Positions 1-13,575 of a stretch of 64,000 bases of DNA are shown in pieces (positions within the stretch are counted from its first letter, which is position 1; every line of letters starts with the position of its first letter). The notes beneath the pieces are model-generated. The model was given only the letters and a program-made list of their open reading frames with translations, was not told where the DNA came from and ran no database searches. A program made the translations under genes and the position numbers. Origin of the DNA: Camelus bactrianus (Eukaryota > Chordata > Mammalia > Artiodactyla > Camelidae); the NCBI RefSeq assembly GCF_048773025.1, contig NC_133566.1:12557001-12621000 (forward strand), read 5' to 3'.

Positions 1-1229
1 GAGAGGCCAGGTGAGAAGAGGTCTGAGCAAACTAGTGCGGGGAGGTGATTATCGTCCAGCACAAGACTTGTCTCCATGGAATTATGGGTGCATAACGGGA
101 AATGATGGGAAGACGCTTGTCTGAAAGGGGGCTGGGAAGAGCCCTGAGGCTTTCCCTCTCCGCTCACTGATAACCTCAGTGCGGTCGAATGCAGTCAGTG
201 ATTTGTCAGATCTCTCTCCTACTGCTGTTGGCACTTTTAATCGCTCTGCCTCTATAATCGCTCTTTACTTACGAAGCAAACTCCACGTTTACATTCTATG
301 TTTCTCAGCAGCCGTGTACTTCCCAGAAACTCTCCTCTGAGTTTCATTTTGCTGTCCTCCTCTCCCCACCACTGACCCGTGGGTACCTCTCCTGACTCGC
401 TCATAGCCCCCCGTCTGAGTTCTCTCCCTCACAGGCTCACTGTCCCCACTCACAACGTCTCTCACCTGGGCCTTCAACCCTGCTTGGTAGACGGCTTCCC
501 AGACGCACATCTTCGCCCCACCTGTTCCTTCCTCTGCCCAAGCTTTTATTTCTGACTGTCTGAAAGCCAAATGCAGGTGAGTTTGTTGCTGAAGCAAACA
601 ATCCACCTCACCCAAAGTTAAATTAAGTCATCCCTGTGAATTGGTTCTCCTCTATTTGTAGTTCCCTGCGTCTCACATTCTGATGTCACCTGCTTCTTGC
701 TTCCTCCTTGCTCCCTGCACTCATCCCGGCCACGTGCACACGCAGCCTGCATCCTCCCGGATTTCCATTCATCTCCCTCTTCACAGCAATAACCCAGATC
801 CAACGTTCCATGTGTGTGGCTCGAAGTGCCACTCGACGACCTCCCCGGTAAGTTTCTCAAAGTCCTCTTCTTACGACTCATTGGCCTGTAATGTGGTCAG
901 CTGATTCAAATGGAAAGGGGAAGGCTGCAGAAAACGAAGAACGACTAACAGATTCCAATTTGTCATCAACTCCGGTCCTTCGGCAATGGTTCCCTGGAGT
1001 ACCACGTTGAGAAGGCTTCTGAAACGCAATCCAAACTCAGTGCAAGAGTTCCATGATCGGCATTATTAGTGGGTAGAATTAGCAGCCCAAATTGCAGGTC
1101 AGATGCAACATTTGGTTAGAGCTTTGGACTGAATATAAGTAGGTCTGTATTTTAATCCCAGGGAAAGTGTTGGGATATTTCAAACAAATTCCAAATGAAA
1201 TATGATTTTGCTAATACGTCTTAGAAGGT
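1..1229. other. Intergenic, nothing recognised
   Basis: Short open frames only, none resembling a known protein; no repeat family recognised. Confidence 0.6.
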
Positions 1230-2545
1230 GATACAGTTCAACTTTTGCTCCTTTGTTGCTTGTGAGTTTTTGGTTTCTGTCCTTTACCCTGCTAGTTATC
1301 TTTTAGACAGTTCTTTGTTACATTTCATTTATTGTATTCTCCATCTCTGGAAATTGTTTGGTTCTTTTTTATGATTTCTATCTCCCTGGTAAACTTCTTG
1401 TTTTGTTCATGCTTTGTTTTCCTGACTTCACTGAATAATCTTTCTGGGTTTTCTTGTGGCTCACTGGGTTTCCAAAAAGCAACCGTTTGGAGTTCTTTGC
1501 CAGGAAAATCACAGCTCGCTGTTTCTTGGGAGTCAGTTACTGGAAAACTGTTGTGTTCCTTTGATTGTGTCATGTTTCCTTGGAATTTCATGTTCCTTGA
1601 AGTCTGGCTTTATTGTCTTTGCATTTCAAGAAGTAGTCACTTCCTCGAGTCTTTACTGACTGGCTTCTGGAGATAAACACCTTCTGTCAGCGCTTTTAGG
1701 AATTCGGAGGCTCTCTCAGACCTTCTATGGCTATGCCTGCTCCACACCTCTCATTTCCTTTTGTCCGGGGGCCGGGTTAACATTACACGCCTTCTATCCA
1801 TCCTCCACAGTCAGGTCAGGTGCTGACAGCTTCCCCTTTGCTTTCCCGCGGCTGGTGCCAAGGGCCCCAGTTTGTGTGCTTCGTCCCGCTCCTGCAGAGT
1901 CCAGCCAGCATCCTGTGTGTGCCCGCTGGCTGTCGGCTAAGGCCCCGTCCCACCGCCCTCAGAGTTAGCACAGGGAGCCGGCCACTGGGCAGGGGAAGGG
2001 AGGTCCCGTGTAAGTGAGGCTCACAGAGCTCTGGGGGTGTCTGAGGGCCAGCTGGGGGGACCTGCTGGTCAGGCACTCCCAGTGACTCTTGGGCAGACTT
2101 CCCCATGGAGCCTGCAGAGCGGTCAGCTGGCTCTGGTCCCTCTGACGCCCTCTGCCAGCCCTGGCCGCTGCTGTCCCAGCTGCTCGCTGCTCCTCTGTCA
2201 CCCAGCACACCTCGGAAATCTGAGTGAGGGGGGAAGAAGCGGGCATCCTGGGCTGAGAGAACAAGTGCTCATGCACCTGGGAAAAATCACGGGCCAGGAA
2301 GACCTCTCTGGGCACTGATTTGTGCCGCCCTGGGGGAGGGGCAATGTGGGTAAAGTGATGCTGTTCCTCTGACCCTCTTCCATGTGTCCAGTCTCAGACT
2401 TTTGTGTGTGTATATTAGGAAAAAAATCTGGACTCACAGACTTCCACCAGGCACTCATAGCCATGAGTGGTTGTCAAAATTGTTCTTCTCTGAAGGAAGG
2501 ACAATAGAAAACTCCTGCTCTGCCATTTTGCTGGTGTCATTTTCC
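1230..2545 (-). mobile_element. Old L1 LINE, 5' UTR region, antisense
   Basis: Text such as ctgactggcttctggagata near 1660 and the closing ctgccattttgctggtgtc near 2520 are hallmarks of L1 5' regions read backwards. The GC-rich middle (1800-2300) fits the same promoter segment. The ORF1/ORF2 part is not recognised further left, so the copy appears partial. Confidence 0.6.
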
Positions 2546-4995
2546 TAGAAGGCTTTGATATGTTCTGGTGGGATCAGGAATAAAGATGTCATGGAACAAC
2601 CTTGCACGTGAAGGAAATGTTCATTGCTACACGTGCCACACATACAAAGGGATGGTTTCAATGAAAGCCAGTTACATAGCCATGAAATTGCTTTGAAATT
2701 CCACTAGGGTGGGATTGACAAGTACTCGTGGTGCGGCAACGGCAGAGGCACAGCTACCGACCTGGGGAGCGGAGGTTCACCTGAGAGTCAGGGGATGGAG
2801 CCCACCGTGTGTGCGGAGACGGCAAGTGATGACGGTGAAGCAATACGCGTGCCCTGGGGCCTAGGGCTGTGCCCAGTTCTGATGTGACTTCAGTGGAGTG
2901 GAGCAAAGCCTTAACATTCCTCCTCCTCTGAAAAATTTAGCTCGTTAGTTCTAAATGTCTATTGCCTGTGAAATGTTTCAGAAGTTCATGGAAATTCTGC
3001 CTGTTGCAGGATCCCAGATGTTACACCCTATTTATTTTAAAATTAATCTTTTTCTGAATATAAACATGATATATGTAATAATAATAAGTAGAAAATGAGT
3101 ATGAACCATAAGATGTCATAATGCATAATAAAAATATAGCACATTATAAAATACAATACCTATAATTTATAATATAATGCATCATATATACATAAGTGGA
3201 AAATACAGAGAAGACGTAAAAATTACCTATCACCTGGCTATGTGTTAACAGGTGTTTGAGAAGAGGTTGGTCGTGAAATCATCATCTATCTGTTCCAACT
3301 CAGCCTGTGCTACGAGCCAGGAGTCTGCCCCGTCATGGGCTCAGCCCTGGAGAGGAACTGACATACTGAGACCCTTGCCTGTAGAAAACTCTCTCTTCCC
3401 TAACAAGGAAGATCCGGAAGCCTCCCTGCCCCAGGCACAGTGAGTTCCCCGGTGGAAGCAGCTGCCCGGGTGTGCACACGTCAGGCTGCAGTCCTGCAGG
3501 GCCACACGCCTCCCTGCACCTCCAGGATGGAGGGTCCCCTGGCCTCCTCAGGTCCTCGCTTCAGGCTGAACCCTCAGCCCCACCTCTGAGGCCCAGGAGT
3601 CAGGGCCTCGCCCCATCGCTGTCTTCCCCCTGTCCAGGGCAGGATACCAGCCCCAGATATCCGTGAAACACTAAACCAGACGCCCACTTGGGGAATCCAA
3701 AGCAGCAAGCAGCTGTGTCGGAGCTGCATCACTTCCTCTGCAGCTCAGAGGCTTTGCAAGTTAAACCACAGGCAGGTTGAACCGAGTTCGTTCTCTAGCC
3801 CTTTGACGAGTGACGTAGGACCCCTGGGCCCACCATCATCATCATGCCTCTGACATCGCAGTCTCGGCTCCACCCTGGGCTCCTTGTTGATGGGGATTCC
3901 AGGACCCTAACCCTCGCCAGGCCCCAGCCACTGATAATGCACACACGCTTCCTATGGACAAGACGTGCAGCCAGCTTTCACAGTAAACCTGGACTGGAGG
4001 GAAAAGCAGAACCTCTGACCTCCTTCCTTAAACACAAGCCTCGGAACCATGAGAGCCTGATTCACCCTCCCAATTATGTGGGCAAGGTGAGCACGTGTCT
4101 GCTGTGTGACAGAGTCGGGGAAAGCAGGAGGGGACAGAAGAGGGTACAGAGTGGCCCGCCCTGACAGAGTTCCAGGGCAAGGACTCCATCCCCTCAGCAG
4201 GTGCTGCTTCAAAGGCAAACACTACCCATGCTTGTCCGTAACAGAGCCCCTCGGGGAGACAGGAGGAGGGAGGAGGCAGACCTCACAGCCCCCAAGCGTC
4301 AGCTCTCGGAGCCCCTTGGGCTTAGCTGTCAAGCCTCCAAGCTCCTCGGGCGGGACCATCCCCTCTGGGAGACGGGACCAGTCGTTACTAAGGAAGTCCA
4401 CCTTCCACATTTCAAGGCTCTTCCTCAGGAAAGCACCCACCGCTCCTCCCTTCTCAGGAGAGAGAAGTGCAAGTTTGCCACACCGCTCTGCAGTGGGTCA
4501 GCCCAGGACATTCAACACATATCTGCATCTGACGGCAAAAACTCCTGGGCTTAATCCCCTTCGGGTCTTAAGCAATGCCCAATACAACATCCATATAAAC
4601 CAGCAGAAACTGAACAACAAGCCCAAATGACGATATAATAATGCCCCAATCCTAGCAACCAAAAAGCCCCCAATTTAAATTCTCCTCCATGATTAAAACC
4701 TCAAGGAGAAATTAAAGTCAATTCACCTTTAATTAAACACCAAAGATCCAAATCGTTCTCTACTCACATTTTATTCTGATACCCAGCCAGAGGAGTCGGA
4801 TGCCTTTAACATCCATTTGGTCCTTTTCTACTGGAAACCTCTCCAAAACATACTTCATCCAATCCTATCCTTCGTGCATCCTATTTGCCCAAAATGCCCC
4901 AAGCTCGTAGCATTATCATATCACTAACCCCACTGATACCTATAAAATTTAGGGGGGAAAATTCCAGCCTTTACAACTCACATCCCAGTCAAATA
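2546..4995. other. Intergenic, nothing recognised
   Basis: Mostly unique-looking sequence, with an A+T-rich patch at 3040-3215. The C/A-rich tract 4540-4975 has an odd base skew but I could not place it. The open frame at 4106-4630 (174 codons) has no recognisable motif. Confidence 0.55.
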
Positions 4996-5629
4996 CAGTT
5001 GATTCTCATTATTCACAGTAATTATGTCCCATAATGTCACCACCAACACTGATTTGCAAATACCGGATCATTGCTCCTGGGTGATACACGGGCTTAGGTT
5101 TCTGCAAACCATTGGTCATAACATTTTCATGAACCAGTCAACACATAATCTTATTTTTCATGTGTTTCTACTTAAATACACCTTAGTTAATACAGATTGT
5201 TGATCCAGTAACATTAAACTCACACCTGTACGAAGCTGATCTAACACACGTACTATTATATCCACACACATAAAGCATATCCCGGCTTCCTTGCACTTAG
5301 GGATGTTAGACAGCACTGCAGGGTTAAGCCTGGGGTCAATTTGAGTCATGAAATCAACAAAAAAAAAAACCTCAAAGATGCAAAAAAAAAAAAAGTCACC
5401 AAATAAACCATGAAAAGGACCTTTGCTTACAGAATGAGAGCTGCGATAAGACAGAGCATCACCTATTCCATACCAAATGAGAACGTGCACTCAGGTTTTT
5501 TGCTGCTCTGTGTGTGTCTGTGAATGACTGAAAAAGCATCGTGAGTGTTGATTCTGGGGGATCCAGATAAATTTTAGCCAAGTCGGCAAATTCACAAATA
5601 TGGAATCAGTGAATAAAGAGGATGGACTG
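4996..5629. mobile_element. Non-autonomous Tc1/mariner (Tigger-like) DNA transposon
   Basis: The left end cagttgattctcattattca and the right end, read on the other strand (cagtccatcctctttattca), are matching terminal inverted repeats about 634 bases apart. The left end is preceded by TA, the target of this superfamily. The interior (calls such as ttctgcaaaccattggtcat) matches an ancient mammalian repeat I recall but cannot name with certainty. No transposase frame is present. Confidence 0.65.
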
Positions 5630-8144
5630 TCTGTTCTCTGAGCCCAGGACCCAGTACATTCTAGACCCACGTGGTGTTGCCATCCAAAGGTCACAGGGAA
5701 TGTCTACTTTGTCTGGAGGAAGGGACATAGACAAGGAAATGCCAGAGAGAAGGAGAAGGTCTCTGGTCAGCCTTGCCAAGATGCCAACTATTTTGTAGGT
5801 CTTTCTCAGTGTCTTCGGCTGCTGAACATCCTCACATCTGGATGAAATCTTTCCCTCAGTGGTAAGTGTGGCACTGTGCTCGCCGTGTCCTTGGAGGAAA
5901 AAAAATCTCTCTCTGTACCCAACCTCCTCACTCAGGGAGCTGTGGGTCCCTTAGGGTCCCCTTATCAGCCATGTAGAACATACCCAGGAGGAGGGCTCTG
6001 GGATAACATTTCCAAACACACCGTGTCACCCGGGAAACTGACAAGCTGGTGACAACCGCGACATCTGAGAGTCAAAGCCAAACATGAAGAAACCAAGCCC
6101 TTTGACTAATGCTGGTGGCATTTCATTTCACCTCTAAACCTCCGGGTGTGAGCTGGCAGGCTCCCAAAACAGCATGAAGGATGGGTCTTGAAGAGCCTAA
6201 AGACCATAGACTCCCCACCCCACACCACCAGGGGCTGGAAAGCAAAGAGCAGAGGATGACCAGTTGGTGAGATTTTAGGCAGACGCCCATCTATGTTCCT
6301 CCCCTTTATTCTGTTTCTCAGCCAGGAGGAGAAGTTGTGAAAGCCCCAGGGCACGTGTGTTCTAGTGTCATCACCAGGACGGGCAGGGGCGGGAGGCGGC
6401 AGCACTAGGTTCGTCACCCACGTTCTGTTCCTCTTTATAAAGTTTAGGAGGGGTTGTTGCTGTCAGGACTACCTCTTGGGTACAGGAAGCCTGACGCAAA
6501 CCCTCGAGCCCAGAGGAAGAACTCTCTTTGCTCCACAGCTTTATGTTAACTCTGGACCGGTGATTGCACCATTTCTGATAAAGTTTGTGGATTTCAGCCA
6601 TCCAGGGCTGCGGGATCAACCCCTGGGGCAGGCGACTGTTACCAGAGGATGTTTATAAAAAGGATGGATGACCTTATCACAGAGTAAGTCTGCTGCCTTT
6701 TGGGCTTGAGATTAAAACAACATAAAGAAACAAAAACCTCAACAAGAACCTAAAGGAAATTCCAAACGGTTTGCACTGTCTCTAGGGACAATGTTGACTG
6801 AGACATTAAGAAAAACACGGTGTTCTTTAAAAAAATATATCAAAACAAAAGTGTCAGCCCTGTAGTCAGAACAGGTGTAGTGTTAGAACTTTGGTCTGTT
6901 TGATGAAAGGGGACATGAGAGTATTGAGTTGGAGAAGAGAGGAAGAAGGAGACGACTGTGATCGCAAAGGCTAGAATAGACTTGCCGGAGGGAAAGGGCA
7001 ATGCGCCAGACCTATTTCTAAAGATCACCTGGGCTCTCACTGCAGAGACAACTGAAAACGGGAGACCTTCAAGATCTGAGAGCAGACTGGGTGACCGCCC
7101 TGGAGGAGCCCAGAGTTAACAACTGCCAGGAGGTTCTCTCCTAAACGCAAGATGAGACAATAGCATGTTTGGGAAATCGTCACTTAAAGACAGGTGAGGT
7201 GGTCCATGAATATCTGGACGGATCTATGGATCAGGGTAGAATCTTTCAAACGCTGTTGGATGAGTTTCACAGTAGCAGAGAACACACCCACACAAAAACC
7301 AGTCATGGCACGTGCCCTTGGGAAGTTGGCAAAGGGATGTGGGGGCCAAGTCTTCAGGGTAAGATGGATCCCTGAGGGGCAAGCTGAGCAGCCCCGAAAG
7401 GGGTCCCAGCATGCCCCACCCACCACATCTCTGTCCCAGAGAGTGTCTGTCAACAAAGTAACCCCAGGAAGGTTGGTATGTTTCAGAACAATATGTAGCT
7501 ACAAAAAGGAGAAGAAATTCCTTTGGTTGCACTGGCAACCCCTTCAGGTAAAGGAATTTCATGATGCATGTACCCTAAAAATAGAACAAGAACATCAAAC
7601 CCCATGGGGCTATTTGATTTCATATATATTGTTTAATGAAAGGAAGATTTTTCCATTCCTATTAGGGAAGGGCATTTATAGGAGTTGACTTCATCTGGCA
7701 GTGACATCACCTCTGCCCCTGAACATAAGCGTAGACACAAAGCCCTCTGGCCACTAACATGTCCAGAGCTGGAGCTGCTCTTAACCTCGGAGTCCCAGGG
7801 CGGGACCCCGGAGGCAGCGCCCTCTGCCCAGCTGACCACAGTGCTTCTCTCACTGTTTTGGGCACCCAGAAATTCCAGGTTAGCTACTTCACATACACAC
7901 ATCCAACCTTCTTTGAGAGCTCAATTGGTTTTTCTTCCTTTTCAGATTTTTTTTTTTAAATAAAAACCTGTTCACCACCCATGCACGTTATGTTACATCA
8001 CATCCCCTGGACAGTTAGCAACCTGACCTACCTCGTCAGTCACCTCAAGAGACAGAATCCCCTGCAGAATCTCACAGGAAACATCTCGAGGGACCCCAGG
8101 CCTCAGCCAGCCAGCCGCGCGAGGACCTGGAAGGCAAACCAGCA
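5630..8144. other. Intergenic, nothing recognised
   Basis: No supported gene or repeat. The overlapping open frames at 7194-7688 are not homologous to anything I know. Confidence 0.5.
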
Positions 8145-8365
8145 CAGCAGATAAGAGCCGCGGCTTGGAGCCCAGACCCCCTGTGCCTGCACCTCTCCGA
8201 CTGCGCACCAGCCGTGTGATCCTGGGCAAGCCATGCAGCATCTCTAAACCTCAGTTTCCTATAAAGTGGAGGCAACTGTTACAACTTCCTGAGATCATTG
8301 CAATGATAGGTGAGAAAATGTATGCTTGGACCATAATAAAATATCACACATAGTAGCTACCTTTT
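8145..8365 (+). repeat. MIR SINE, sense
   Basis: The sequence gtgtgatcctgggcaagcca then aacctcagtttcctataaag is the MIR core, followed by the degraded 3' half ending in acacatagtagctac. Diverged, as expected for this old family. Confidence 0.8.
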
Positions 8366-9879
8366 GTGTAATCAGGTACAGCCTGGGTTTTATTCATGTA
8401 TTTGTTTAACCCAGAGAAGTTTCCAGCCCCATCTCGCCTGGAAGAGAAATTGTTATCTTGGAACAGAACTTCTTCTCTTCTGTAAGGTCAGCGGATGTCC
8501 TCAGGGATGTGGTAACAGGTGAGCTGGGGATCACTGCCCTCAGAGGAGAATACAGTGCTCACGAAAGGTTCACTTCTGTTTCGATGGTAGAAGGGCGACC
8601 ACTATGAGGCAGCAGACTTTGCTGCACAGAAACCTGAAGTTTCTACGGTTGGAGAGACTCCTCCCAGGGATTCCAAGGTAGGGAGGCAGTGGGGACCCTG
8701 CGCAAGACTGTCTAGGTGGGAGTGTAGGCTGTGACCAGTGTCCTCAGCACAGAGGTTGTACTTGGAGAAAAACGAACACTGAGCCTGGAGGGCAAACCCA
8801 AAAGGGCACCTCGGAGGCCAATGAGCACATCCTGGCAGCAGCGGCCACTCCCAACACTGACCGTGTGGCGGAGGAACGCCGTGGCCTCAAGCACCCCCCG
8901 CCCCCACTGAACTGATGAAGTGGGTAGTATTTCTATAATAACTGGAAAGGATTTTTTTAATGAAGAAAAGTGTGCTATTATTTAAGGATCTAATTTGGAC
9001 CAAAAAGCAAAATTGCATATTGAGTTGCAAAGCCAATCGAGGGGACATCCAATGAGGAGCAGAAGTCCCTCCCAGAAAGGCTCAGTGGGCTCTCAAATCT
9101 CTACGCCATGGTCACAGCCTCCCACCTGCTCTCAGATTACAGGAGCAAGAATTGTCCACAAGGGCCATCCATCTGCACACGGAGTGCGCAGACAGGCATC
9201 CGACCTAAGCCAAGGCGGAGGGACCCCCCCAGGCTCAAAGCATCAGGCCGACCACTGCAGAGCCCTTAATAGACAGCTGTGAGGGAATGGACAGAAAGAC
9301 CGCCCATGTCTCACTTTTAAACACATTGCCTCGTGTTCAACGAGAGTCAGTTCCAGAGATTTACTCATAGGTCAGTCTTTCAGCTGACTTAAACTCACCT
9401 GACAGCTTATAAAGAAGAAAAGTTACAGTGTAGATTTCGTTCATGTCCCTCTTTCAATCACCACATACTGGGAAGTAGTCTTTTTAGGAACTGGGGAATT
9501 GGACAAGTGGCTTCCAACTACCCTTTTTCGGGTCAGAAAGCCTGTCATACGAGGACAGGTGTTCAGCTGATACACTGTAACATCAGCATGTGACAACCAC
9601 GACGCATACCTTCCAAGCAGAGCTGAGAAGATCCACAACCATCTCCTACAGAATCAAAGATGTCGTCTCTTCAGCTGCACCTGAATGTCCCACATCCCGA
9701 GGGCGAGGCTAACGTTCCTCTGTGCTCAGAGCAGCTGCTGAGATCAATGCGCACAATGTGGCGAAATGCACTAGCTGAACACAAAGAACATCCACAACCT
9801 CTTACCAAAATAAGAGGCGGTAGGAAGAGAGGGTGTTGTACGTGGCAGTCAGTACTACGGCTCCGTTACAGTGGCTGCC
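8366..9879. other. Intergenic, nothing recognised
   Basis: No supported gene or repeat. Confidence 0.5.
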
Positions 9880-10045
9880 ATTTATTGAGACCTTTCTACG
9901 TGCTAGGCCCTGAGCTGAGCTCTTTACATCTATTCCCCCCGTCTGCATGCCAAAATCAGCTCTGAGCTTATGGTGTCATTAGCACCCTGCGGTAGAGGAG
10001 ACTGAGGCACAGAGAGGTATCGGATTGCCAGCCAAGGTCCAGGAC
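9880..10045 (-). repeat. MIR SINE, antisense
   Basis: Reads atttattgagacctttctac, gtgctaggccctgagctgag and actgaggcacagagaggtat, the reverse of the MIR core and 3' part. Confidence 0.75.
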
Positions 10046-10774
10046 AGTGAAGCATCTCGGGGCCTCAGGAAGTGTTCAAGCACAGGGTGGGGGTGAGGTG
10101 GGCAGGAGAGCCAGGGCTGGGGGGCTTCACTGGGCCCAGTCTGGGATCACTGTGGCGCCTGGGAAGGGCCATGTGTATCCAGACACGAGGTCAAGGTCTA
10201 GTGAACGGTCGGCCTCGGGACTGCCCGGGCAGGCAGCGCGGTCTGAGCGAGGACCCCGCTGGGCGGCGGTGGAGGTCAGAGCTGAGAAAGCAGCCGTGGC
10301 TGGCAGAGTCCCCCGAGGTCTGCACGCCCTTCCTGCCGCTGCATGTGTGACAAGGGAACAGGCTTTTTCGAGAGTGCTGGAAATGGGACGCCTCCACACT
10401 CTGCGGGGAGTCTCCCGGGTCCAAAGGTTCCGATGTGATAGAGCCCAACTCTCTGAGCCCAGGGTGGGTGTCTGGTGACTGCAACCCCATCCAGAAACGA
10501 ATCATTCCGAAGGAGACCCCGCCAGCCCCTGGAACATGGCATGTTCTGTCCTTCCATTGCTGTCACTGTCGTTAGCTCTCCCGGGCTGAATGTTGCTACA
10601 GGACAGAGGCTTTGCCAGGAACCTCAGTTTCGCTGCCCCCTTCGATCCTGCAGTGGGAAGCACCCCCGCCCCGTGATGCAGGTCAGACACCTGCAGCTTA
10701 ACGAAGTAAGATAATGATGTGGGGTCGGGGGAGGGGACCGGCTGACACTCCGGTCTCCCGCCTCCGCCCACGCT

Positions 10775-10985
10775 CTTTCCTATTACTGTGATCAGATATA
10801 CCTAACAGAGAATTTACCCCTTAAACCGTCTTTGAGGTTTGGCTTGGGAGCACCAAGTACTTTCACACTGCGCCGCAACCAGCTCCCCCTCCATCTCCAG
10901 AACTGTTTTCATCTTGCAAAACAGAAATTCTGTCCACATTCAACAATAATCCCCGATCCTTTCCCCGCCCGTGGCCCCCACCCCC
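10775..10985. repeat. Ancient L1M-type 3' fragment
   Basis: Contains the order taacagagaatttacccctt, gagcaccaagtactttcaca, tccatctccagaactgtttt, catcttgcaaaacagaaatt, which is a common old mammalian LINE segment. A sister copy lies at 21985-22140. Confidence 0.55.
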
Positions 10986-11189
10986 GGCCCCCACCCCCCA
11001 CCTTCTGTCTCTGGGGATCTGACTCCTCCACGCGCTTCATACAGTTCTGTGCTAATTTCACTGAGCATAATGTCCTCGAGGCGGGGCAGGGCCACAGGGG
11101 AGGGCGGCTTAAATCCCATAAACCCAGAATCAGGGGCCTGGTGTTTCCCTGCTACCCTCAGGCCTGCACTCTTGACTTCACTGTGGGTG

Positions 11190-11582
11190 GCTTTCTGGCT
11201 GAATCGTGTCTCTCCCAAAACTCACAGTTTGGAGTCCTCACCCCCACCATAACTCAGAATATGGTTGTATCAGCAGATACGGCCTTTCCGCGGGCAATTA
11301 AGGTTAAACCGGGTCACGTGCCTGGGCCCTAACCCCCTGTGACTGGTGTCCCTGCTAGAAGAGAGATGCCAGGGATGGGTACACACCGAGGAGAGTCCAC
11401 CTGCACACACAGCGGGAAGGCGGCCACCTGCACACCAAGGAGAGAGGCCTCAGGAGAAACTGAACCTGCCAGCACCTTGACCTCGGACTTGCGGCCTCTG
11501 GAACTGAGAGAAAATAAATTCCCATTGTTTGCACTCCCCAGTCTGTGGTGTTTTGTTATGGAGCCCGAGCTGACTGATACAG
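11190..11582 (+). mobile_element. MLT1-like MaLR (ERVL-MaLR) solo LTR fossil
   Basis: From ctgaatcgtgtctctcccaa through agaacctgccagcaccttga-like text to the poly(A)-signal region (gagaaaataaattcc) and the end cagtctgtggtg...gactgataca. This order is characteristic of MLT1 LTRs. No internal region is seen. The family is ancient, shared by placental mammals. Confidence 0.7.
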
Positions 11583-12797
11583 GTGTGGCCACCTGTTACC
11601 AGATGTGAAAGGTCAAGGTCACAGAGCAGCTGTGGTCCATCCAACCTCAGTCCGATTTGTGGGCCCGGGGCAGAGCGGTTACTTGATTCTACATTGATGT
11701 CTCATTCAGAGAAGGATGTGGTTTCTTCTAAGCCTGCCCGGGGTGCTGGCCATGCGTGACCTTTCAAAGCCCTGACTTTCCACTGAGACAGCCCTGCTGC
11801 TGGCCTCCACAGGGGCAGTTTCAGGGGTCCAACCTGCCTTGTCTTCACCAAGCTGCACACGTTCCCATGGGCCACAAGCCCGCAGAGACATCACAGATCC
11901 GCCATCCCAGAGAATCATTCCCGGCAGCCCACTGCCGCCTTTCGGCACCGGGAGGGGGACACCTGCGAAACAAAGGAGCAGGGCCCCAGAAGCAAGCCCC
12001 CAGCCTGCAGGGGAAGGCACAGCCTCCTTCACACAGTGACAGGGCTCCTGAGCCTCAGGTTCAGAGGGACTCGCCTCTGTTTCTCAACACTCCGGGTTTG
12101 AAGTTGTCACTTTGAGGTGTCATAATGTATCTGTCACTTTTGCTTTTCAGCAAAAGAAGTAGAAAAAATTTTTCCTTTTTTTCCTGCCCATTCTAAGACA
12201 TAAATTCTAAAACACAGCCTTCAGAAGGACCAGGGGAGGTGATGGACTTGAGAGGCGTTCAGAAGGGTGGAGAGGGCTGGGGGTGGAACTGTGGGTTCAG
12301 AGAGCTAGAGAGAAAGCCAGACACCTTATCCAGAGGAGAGGCTGAGATAAGGAGGCAATTTCTAGAAGAGTCTCAGTGAGGGCCACTCCAGATACTCGGA
12401 AAACACCCCAAAAGTGGCCTCGGAAATGTGTAACCCAGCACAGGGAATCTGAGCAAAACTGAGACTACCCATTACTGGAAACAAGATTCATGAACTTTCG
12501 TGCAGGACGAGCTCAGAGGAGCATCAGCCACGTGGCTGAGAACACTGGTCCCCAGACAGATGTCCCAGCCGGAAGCCAGAGAGAGTACAGACATTGTTTC
12601 CAGGCAGGGAAAAGGGTCTTCACGCTTCTTCAAAGAGCAGAGGAGAAATGAGTGTGGGGTGGGAGGAGTCATTATGAAGCCAAAGAGAATAGATTGGCAT
12701 GAAATTGGAGAAGAGAAATTAAAGGGAAAGTTTAAATTCCCTTTTAACTTGGGAAATTAAGGGAAAGGGAAAATCTTGTTTCAAAAAGCAGCTCCAG

Positions 12798-13575
12798 ATT
12801 CCTCAAAAGAGTAGGAATAGACTTACTGTATGACCCAGGAATCCCACTCCTGGGCTTGTATCCAGAAGGAACCCTACTTCAGGATGACACCTGCACCCCA
12901 ATGTTCACAGCAGCACTATTTACAATAGCCAAAACATGGAAACAGCCTAAATGTCCATCAACAGGTGACTGGATAAAGAAGATGTGGTATATTTATACAA
13001 TGGAATACTACTCAGCCATAAAAACCGACAACATAACACCATTTGCAGCAACATGGATGCTCCTGGAGAATGTCATTCTAAGCGAAGTAAGCCAGAAAGA
13101 GAAAGAAAAATACCATATGAGATCGCTCATATGTGGAATCTAAAAAACAAACAAACAAACAAACAAAAACAAAGTGTAAATACAGGACAGAAATAGACTC
13201 ATAGACAGAGAATACAGACTTGTGGTTGCCAGAGGGGCGGAGGGTGGGAAGGGATAGACTGGGATTTCAAAATTGTAGAATAGATAAACAAGATTATACT
13301 GTATAGCACAGGGAAATATACACAAAATGTTATGGTAGCTCACAGAGAAAAAAAATGTGACAATGAGTGTGTATATGTCCATGTATGACTGAAAAATTGT
13401 GCTGAACACTGGAATTTGACACAACATTGTAAAATGATTATAAATCAATAAAAAATGTTAAAAAAAAAAGAATGCAACAACGAATATATGTATGTTCATG
13501 TATAACTGAAAAATTGTGCTCTACACTGGAATTTGACACAACATTGTAAACTGACTATAACTCAATAAAAAAAAA
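12798..13575 (+). mobile_element. 5'-truncated L1 with double 3' end
   Basis: Starts in the end of ORF2; the translation [13 protein letters not shown] is the L1 C-terminal motif. It then runs through a 3' UTR to a poly(A) tail. The flanks at 12783-12797 and 13576-13590 share aaaaagcagctccag, a target-site duplication, so it is one insertion. The last 110 bases occur twice: 13346-13469 and 13470-13575 both read ctggaatttgacacaacatt and each ends in an A run. Confidence 0.88.

Noticed and set aside
7811-7830. CTCF-like motif on the minus strand (gggcagagggcgctgc)
   Set aside because: The leading CC of the core is missing; kept only as a possibility.
12984-13196. Open frame with [12 protein letters not shown]-like protein
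   Set aside because: It is the end of L1 ORF2 inside a truncated LINE, not a host gene.
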